A stretch of DNA of 7,972 bases, taken from Saprospiraceae bacterium. Lineage in GTDB: Bacteria; Bacteroidota; Bacteroidia; Chitinophagales; Saprospiraceae. This document shows positions 5,791 to 7,972 of this stretch, in pieces. The notes under the pieces are model-generated. The model was not told the origin of the DNA, did no database searches, and worked only from the letters and a program-made list of their open reading frames with translations. The position numbers were made by a program, and so were the translations under genes. The stretch covers positions 1-7,972 of the forward strand of contig JALHPW010000212.1 of assembly GCA_022842255.1 (NCBI GenBank). Reading direction: 5' to 3'. The stretch's first letter is position 1, and the number at the start of each line of letters is the position of its first letter.

Positions 5791-6357
5791 ATGAAATCTC
5801 ATATTCTCCCAGCAATAAAACTCACTTGCTGCTGCCTCCTCCTTTTAGCAGTTTTTTACCCCCTGGCGATATTTGGCATCGGCAAAGCGGCTGCTCCAAA
5901 TGCTGGAAAGGGCGAAGTCCTCGAAGCAAATGGTCGGGTGCTCGGCTACACTCGTATTGGCCAAAATTTTTCCAATGACCGCTACTTTTGGTCTCGGCCC
6001 TCCGCGGCAGGTTACAATGCCGCTGGTTCGGCAGGTTCCAACAAAGGCCCCAGCAACCCGGACTACCTGGCTACCGTGCAAGCCCGGCTAGATACTTTTT
6101 TGGTACACAACCCAGATGTACGCGCCAACCAAGTGCCAAGCGAATTGGTCACGGCCTCTGGTTCCGGTCTCGACCCACACCTTTCCCCTCAGGGCGCTCT
6201 GATACAAGTGGCTCGTATCGCCAAAGTGCGCAATCTCCCGATCAAAGATTTGGAACTGCTGGTGGCGCAAAAGACCGAACCACCTTTATTGGGTTTGTTT
6301 GGTACAGCGCAAATCAATGTCCTTGAACTTAATTTGGCGCTGGATAATTTGAAGTAA
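5791..6357 (+). CDS. kdpC: KdpC, accessory subunit of the K+-transporting ATPase
   Basis: A 188-residue protein (E. coli 190) with one N-terminal membrane helix (about residues 8-30) and a soluble domain on the periplasmic side. In the KdpFABC complex it contacts KdpA and KdpB near the K+ entrance and is needed for assembly and activity. Family signatures are DRYFWSRPSA (~67-76), GPSNPDY, VPSELVTASGSGLDPHLSP (115-133), and the C-terminal INVLELNLAL block. It follows kdpB after a 91-nt gap that holds a strong palindrome, and precedes the porin gene by 59 nt, so it is most likely in the same transcript. A 6-bp hairpin, TTGAAG-TAATG-CTTCAA, spans its stop codon (6349-6365) but lacks a T-tract. 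Nothing is missing. Confidence 0.97.
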   Translation: MKSHILPAIKLTCCCLLLLAVFYPLAIFGIGKAAAPNAGKGEVLEANGRVLGYTRIGQNFSNDRYFWSRPSAAGYNAAGSAGSNKGPSNPDYLATVQARLDTFLVHNPDVRANQVPSELVTASGSGLDPHLSPQGALIQVARIAKVRNLPIKDLELLVAQKTEPPLLGLFGTAQINVLELNLALDNLK

Positions 6358-6416
6358 TGCTTCAAGATGATTCCAAACCAACTTTCAATTGTGGGCTGTA
6401 TAAAGCTTAATATTCC

Positions 6417-7496
6417 ATGAAAAAAACATTATTTTCCCTACTCCTTTTTGTTCCATGCCTAGTGGTTGCCCAGCTGGATTCCGCTTCGATGCATTTCACT
6501 TTGAGCGGTTACGCGGAACCATATTATGGCTATGATTTCAGTGAGCCGTTCGACGGAAATCGTCCAGGTTTTGTCTATGCCCATAATCGGCACAATGAAT
6601 TCAACCTCAACATCGCGTATATAAAAGGGGCCGTGAGTGCCCAACGTTTTCGCGGCAACCTGGCCATCATGGCGGGCACGTATGCCAATGCCAATTTGGC
6701 TGCGGAACCAGGAACACTCCAAAATTTATTGGAGGCCAATGCGGGCATCAAAATATCCAAAAAGCACGATTTGTGGATAGATGGCGGCATTTTTGGGTCG
6801 CACATCGGTTTTGAAAGCGCCGTGGGTAAAGATTGTTGGACACTGACGCGTAGTATGATGGCCGACAATTCCCCTTACTACGAAGCCGGGGCTAAATTGT
6901 CCTATACCAGTCCCAATGGCCAATGGTTTTTTAGTGCCCTTGCACTCAACGGCTGGCAAAGGATTCAAAGAGTCCCGGGCAACTCGCTCATTTCAGGGGG
7001 TACCCAAATCCAATACAAACCTACTTCAGGCATTACCCTGAACAGCAGCACATTTTTGGGCACGGATAAGCCAGATACGATTGGTTTAGCTCGCATTTTT
7101 CATAATTTTTACGGTATTTTTCAATTCAACGACCGTTTTGGTTTGACGCTGGGCTTTGACTCCGGCTGGGAAGAAAATGCTCGGGAAGGGGACGGTTCAA
7201 ACTTTTGGTACAGCCCGGTGGTGATAGCTAGGGTTGCGATGAACGACCGCCTGACTTTGGCCGGACGTGTGGAATATTACAGGGATGAAAATGGTGTGAT
7301 CATCGATATCGGCACTGAAAATGGTTTTCAAACCCTAGGCGTTTCCGCAAACCTTGACGTACAGATACACAAAAATGCTGTTTGGCGTATTGAAGGGAAG
7401 TTGTTCAATAGTCAGGATAAAATTTTCTTCGATGCAAATGGCGCTGCAAGCAACTCAAATGCGGTTGTCACTACCGCATTTGCGGTTTGGTTTTGA
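6417..7496 (+). CDS. Outer-membrane beta-barrel porin (bbp2/OmpL-like)
   Basis: A 359-residue secreted protein. Residues 1-18 are a signal peptide (KK, then LFSLLLF, cleavage after VVA before Q19; the Cys at 14 does not form a lipobox). The mature part is built of alternating, aromatic-rich strands (LSGYAEPYYGYDF, KLSYTSPNGQWFFSALALNGW, LTLGFDSGWEE, LTLAGRVEYYRDENG) and ends with FAVWF, the terminal aromatic typical of proteins inserted by the Bam machinery. The pattern, especially the SGYAEPYYGYDF start and the WYSPVVIARVAMNDRLTLAGRVEYY block, resembles the putative beta-barrel porin-2 family; I cannot run a profile search to confirm. Its place between kdpC and kdpD suggests a role in bringing K+ or other solute across the outer membrane, or in low-K+ adaptation. 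That role is inferred from context only. Confidence 0.85.
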   Translation: MKKTLFSLLLFVPCLVVAQLDSASMHFTLSGYAEPYYGYDFSEPFDGNRPGFVYAHNRHNEFNLNIAYIKGAVSAQRFRGNLAIMAGTYANANLAAEPGTLQNLLEANAGIKISKKHDLWIDGGIFGSHIGFESAVGKDCWTLTRSMMADNSPYYEAGAKLSYTSPNGQWFFSALALNGWQRIQRVPGNSLISGGTQIQYKPTSGITLNSSTFLGTDKPDTIGLARIFHNFYGIFQFNDRFGLTLGFDSGWEENAREGDGSNFWYSPVVIARVAMNDRLTLAGRVEYYRDENGVIIDIGTENGFQTLGVSANLDVQIHKNAVWRIEGKLFNSQDKIFFDANGAASNSNAVVTTAFAVWF

Positions 7497-7509
7497 GGAG
7501 TACCTACGA

Positions 7510-7547
7510 AGTGAACCGATTTGCTGTTGACTGCAAATCAGTTCGCT
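7510..7547 (+). repeat. Hairpin downstream of the porin gene
   Basis: GAACCGATTTGC (7513-7524) pairs with GCAAATCAGTTC (7533-7544) with a single C-A mismatch, extended outward by a G-U, a G-C and an A-T pair. The loop is 8 nt. It starts 14 nt after the porin stop. The following bases (GCTATTGTT) are not a proper T-tract, so it could be a weak or factor-dependent terminator or an mRNA 3'-end stabiliser that lowers read-through to kdpD. Confidence 0.5.
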
Positions 7548-7590
7548 ATTGTTAATGCCCATTGCTTTCTCAATTATTTAGCTGTACTGA

Positions 7591-7710
7591 ATGGTCATGG
7601 AAAAAGAGCCCCTCTCCAAGCAGGAAATCCTGCTTGCTATTTATCTTTTATTGCTGGGCGTATGTGTTTTTGGCGCAATTTGGTTGAAAATAAGATCGCT
7701 CTGCTTCTAA
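7591..7710 (+). CDS. Possible 39-residue single-pass membrane peptide
   Basis: ATG to TAA open frame in the gap between the porin gene and kdpD. The predicted peptide has a charged N-terminus (MVMEKEPLSKQE), a hydrophobic helix (about residues 13-32, ILLAIYLLLLGVCVFGAIWL) and a basic tail (KIRS). This is a sensible layout for a small membrane protein with the tail inside, and it would be the third tiny hydrophobic gene of this locus. The next gene, kdpD, starts 83 nt later. I recognise no family. Against it: no clear ribosome binding site, and a perfect inverted repeat inside the frame could mean the region is regulatory rather than coding. An alternative frame at 7521-7757 starting at TTG looks less protein-like. 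Confidence 0.4.
   Translation: MVMEKEPLSKQEILLAIYLLLLGVCVFGAIWLKIRSLCF
7617..7636 (+). repeat. Perfect 9-bp inverted repeat CAAGCAGGA/TCCTGCTTG
   Basis: CAAGCAGGA (7617-7625), AA, TCCTGCTTG (7628-7636) is a perfect dyad with a 2-nt centre. As RNA it would fold with a slightly larger loop. It lies about 160 bp before kdpD and inside the small open frame at 7591-7710. It could be an operator for a kdpD promoter or an RNA hairpin; no flanking T-tract is seen. Confidence 0.4.
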
Positions 7711-7793
7711 TTAAGCACAAACGAGTTGCGAAACATAAAGCTGAAATTTCACCATAGGCTATTGCGTTCACGGTGGGTCAGATAATTGCAAAA

Positions 7794-7972
7794 ATGCCTG
7801 GTAAAGAACAAACGGTCCAACATTTCCTCAACCTGATCAAAAATTCCAGACGGGGAAAATTTAAAATCTACATCGGTATGAGTGCCGGTGTGGGGAAGAG
7901 CTACCGTATGTTGCAAGAGGCGCATACGCTGCTCCGCAACGGCATTGACGTAAAGATTGGGTATATTGAGAC
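7794..7972 (+). CDS. kdpD: KdpD, N-terminal part of the K+ sensor protein (cut by window end)
   Basis: The first 59 residues of KdpD are present, in frame to the last base. The sequence RRGKFKIYIGMSAGVGKSYRML contains the P-loop GMSAGVGKS (residues 28-36), the Walker A motif of the KdpD N-terminal domain, which binds ATP and controls the kinase/phosphatase balance in E. coli. ATG at 7794 is chosen because it gives the usual ~20-residue lead before RRGK; GTG at 7773 is a possible alternative, and the nearest upstream in-frame stop is at 7755. Whether this KdpD carries its own histidine kinase domain, or is only the N-terminal sensor module with a separate kinase, cannot be seen here. It would normally pass its phosphate to KdpE; here the NtrC-type regulator at the left end is the visible candidate partner. 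Confidence 0.95.
   Translation, partial: MPGKEQTVQHFLNLIKNSRRGKFKIYIGMSAGVGKSYRMLQEAHTLLRNGIDVKIGYIE

Noticed and set aside
7521..7757. 78-residue open frame after the porin gene
   Set aside because: It relies on a TTG start inside a hairpin, has no family-like pattern, and overlaps a better-looking small membrane frame at 7591-7710.
1..7972. tRNA, rRNA, insertion sequence or phage genes
   Set aside because: No cloverleaf or rRNA-like sequence and no transposase, integrase or phage-like reading frame was seen; the coding space is filled by the kdp locus.

Overview
The window carries most of a kdp locus, which encodes the high-affinity, ATP-driven K+ uptake system. It comes from what looks like a member of the Bacteroidota, possibly a Saprospiria- or Chitinophagia-type genome; this placement is an inference. 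It rests on the NtrC-type regulator next to kdp, A-rich leaders without Shine-Dalgarno sequences, the style of the KdpA pore loops, and a porin between kdpC and kdpD. All genes are on the + strand. Bases 1-13 are not genomic: they match the 3' end of the Illumina adapter, so the left edge is a contig end.

Layout: (1) 23-1375, a sigma-54-dependent NtrC-family response regulator (REC, AAA+, Fis-type HTH), which may be 5'-truncated. (2) 1376-1588, a regulatory gap with a 13-bp direct repeat, a rho-independent terminator, TGGCAT dyads and a weak -24/-12 promoter candidate. (3) 1589-1672, an unrecognised 27-residue membrane peptide, then 1685-1762, a 25-residue KdpF. (4) kdpA 1821-3548, kdpB 3657-5699 and kdpC 5791-6357, separated by 90-110 bp gaps that each hold a strong inverted repeat. 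(5) 6417-7496, an outer-membrane beta-barrel porin. (6) 7497-7793, a gap with a hairpin and a possible 39-residue membrane peptide. (7) From 7794, the start of kdpD, cut by the window end.

How the genes work together: KdpA is the K+-selective channel-like subunit. KdpB is the P-type ATPase that drives it, KdpC is the periplasmically exposed accessory subunit, and KdpF is a small stabilising peptide. The porin may admit solute across the outer membrane. KdpD's N-terminal domain is a sensor module. No KdpE-type (OmpR-family) regulator is visible; the NtrC-type regulator upstream is the likely replacement. If so, kdp here would be transcribed by sigma-54 RNA polymerase, unlike the sigma-70 system of E. 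coli.

Points most worth a second look are the low-complexity, G/C-rich in-frame insertion in kdpA (PLPLQGPGEGPGVG), the conserved-looking 27-residue peptide ahead of kdpF, the direct repeat that could be the regulator's enhancer site, and the intra-operon palindromes.
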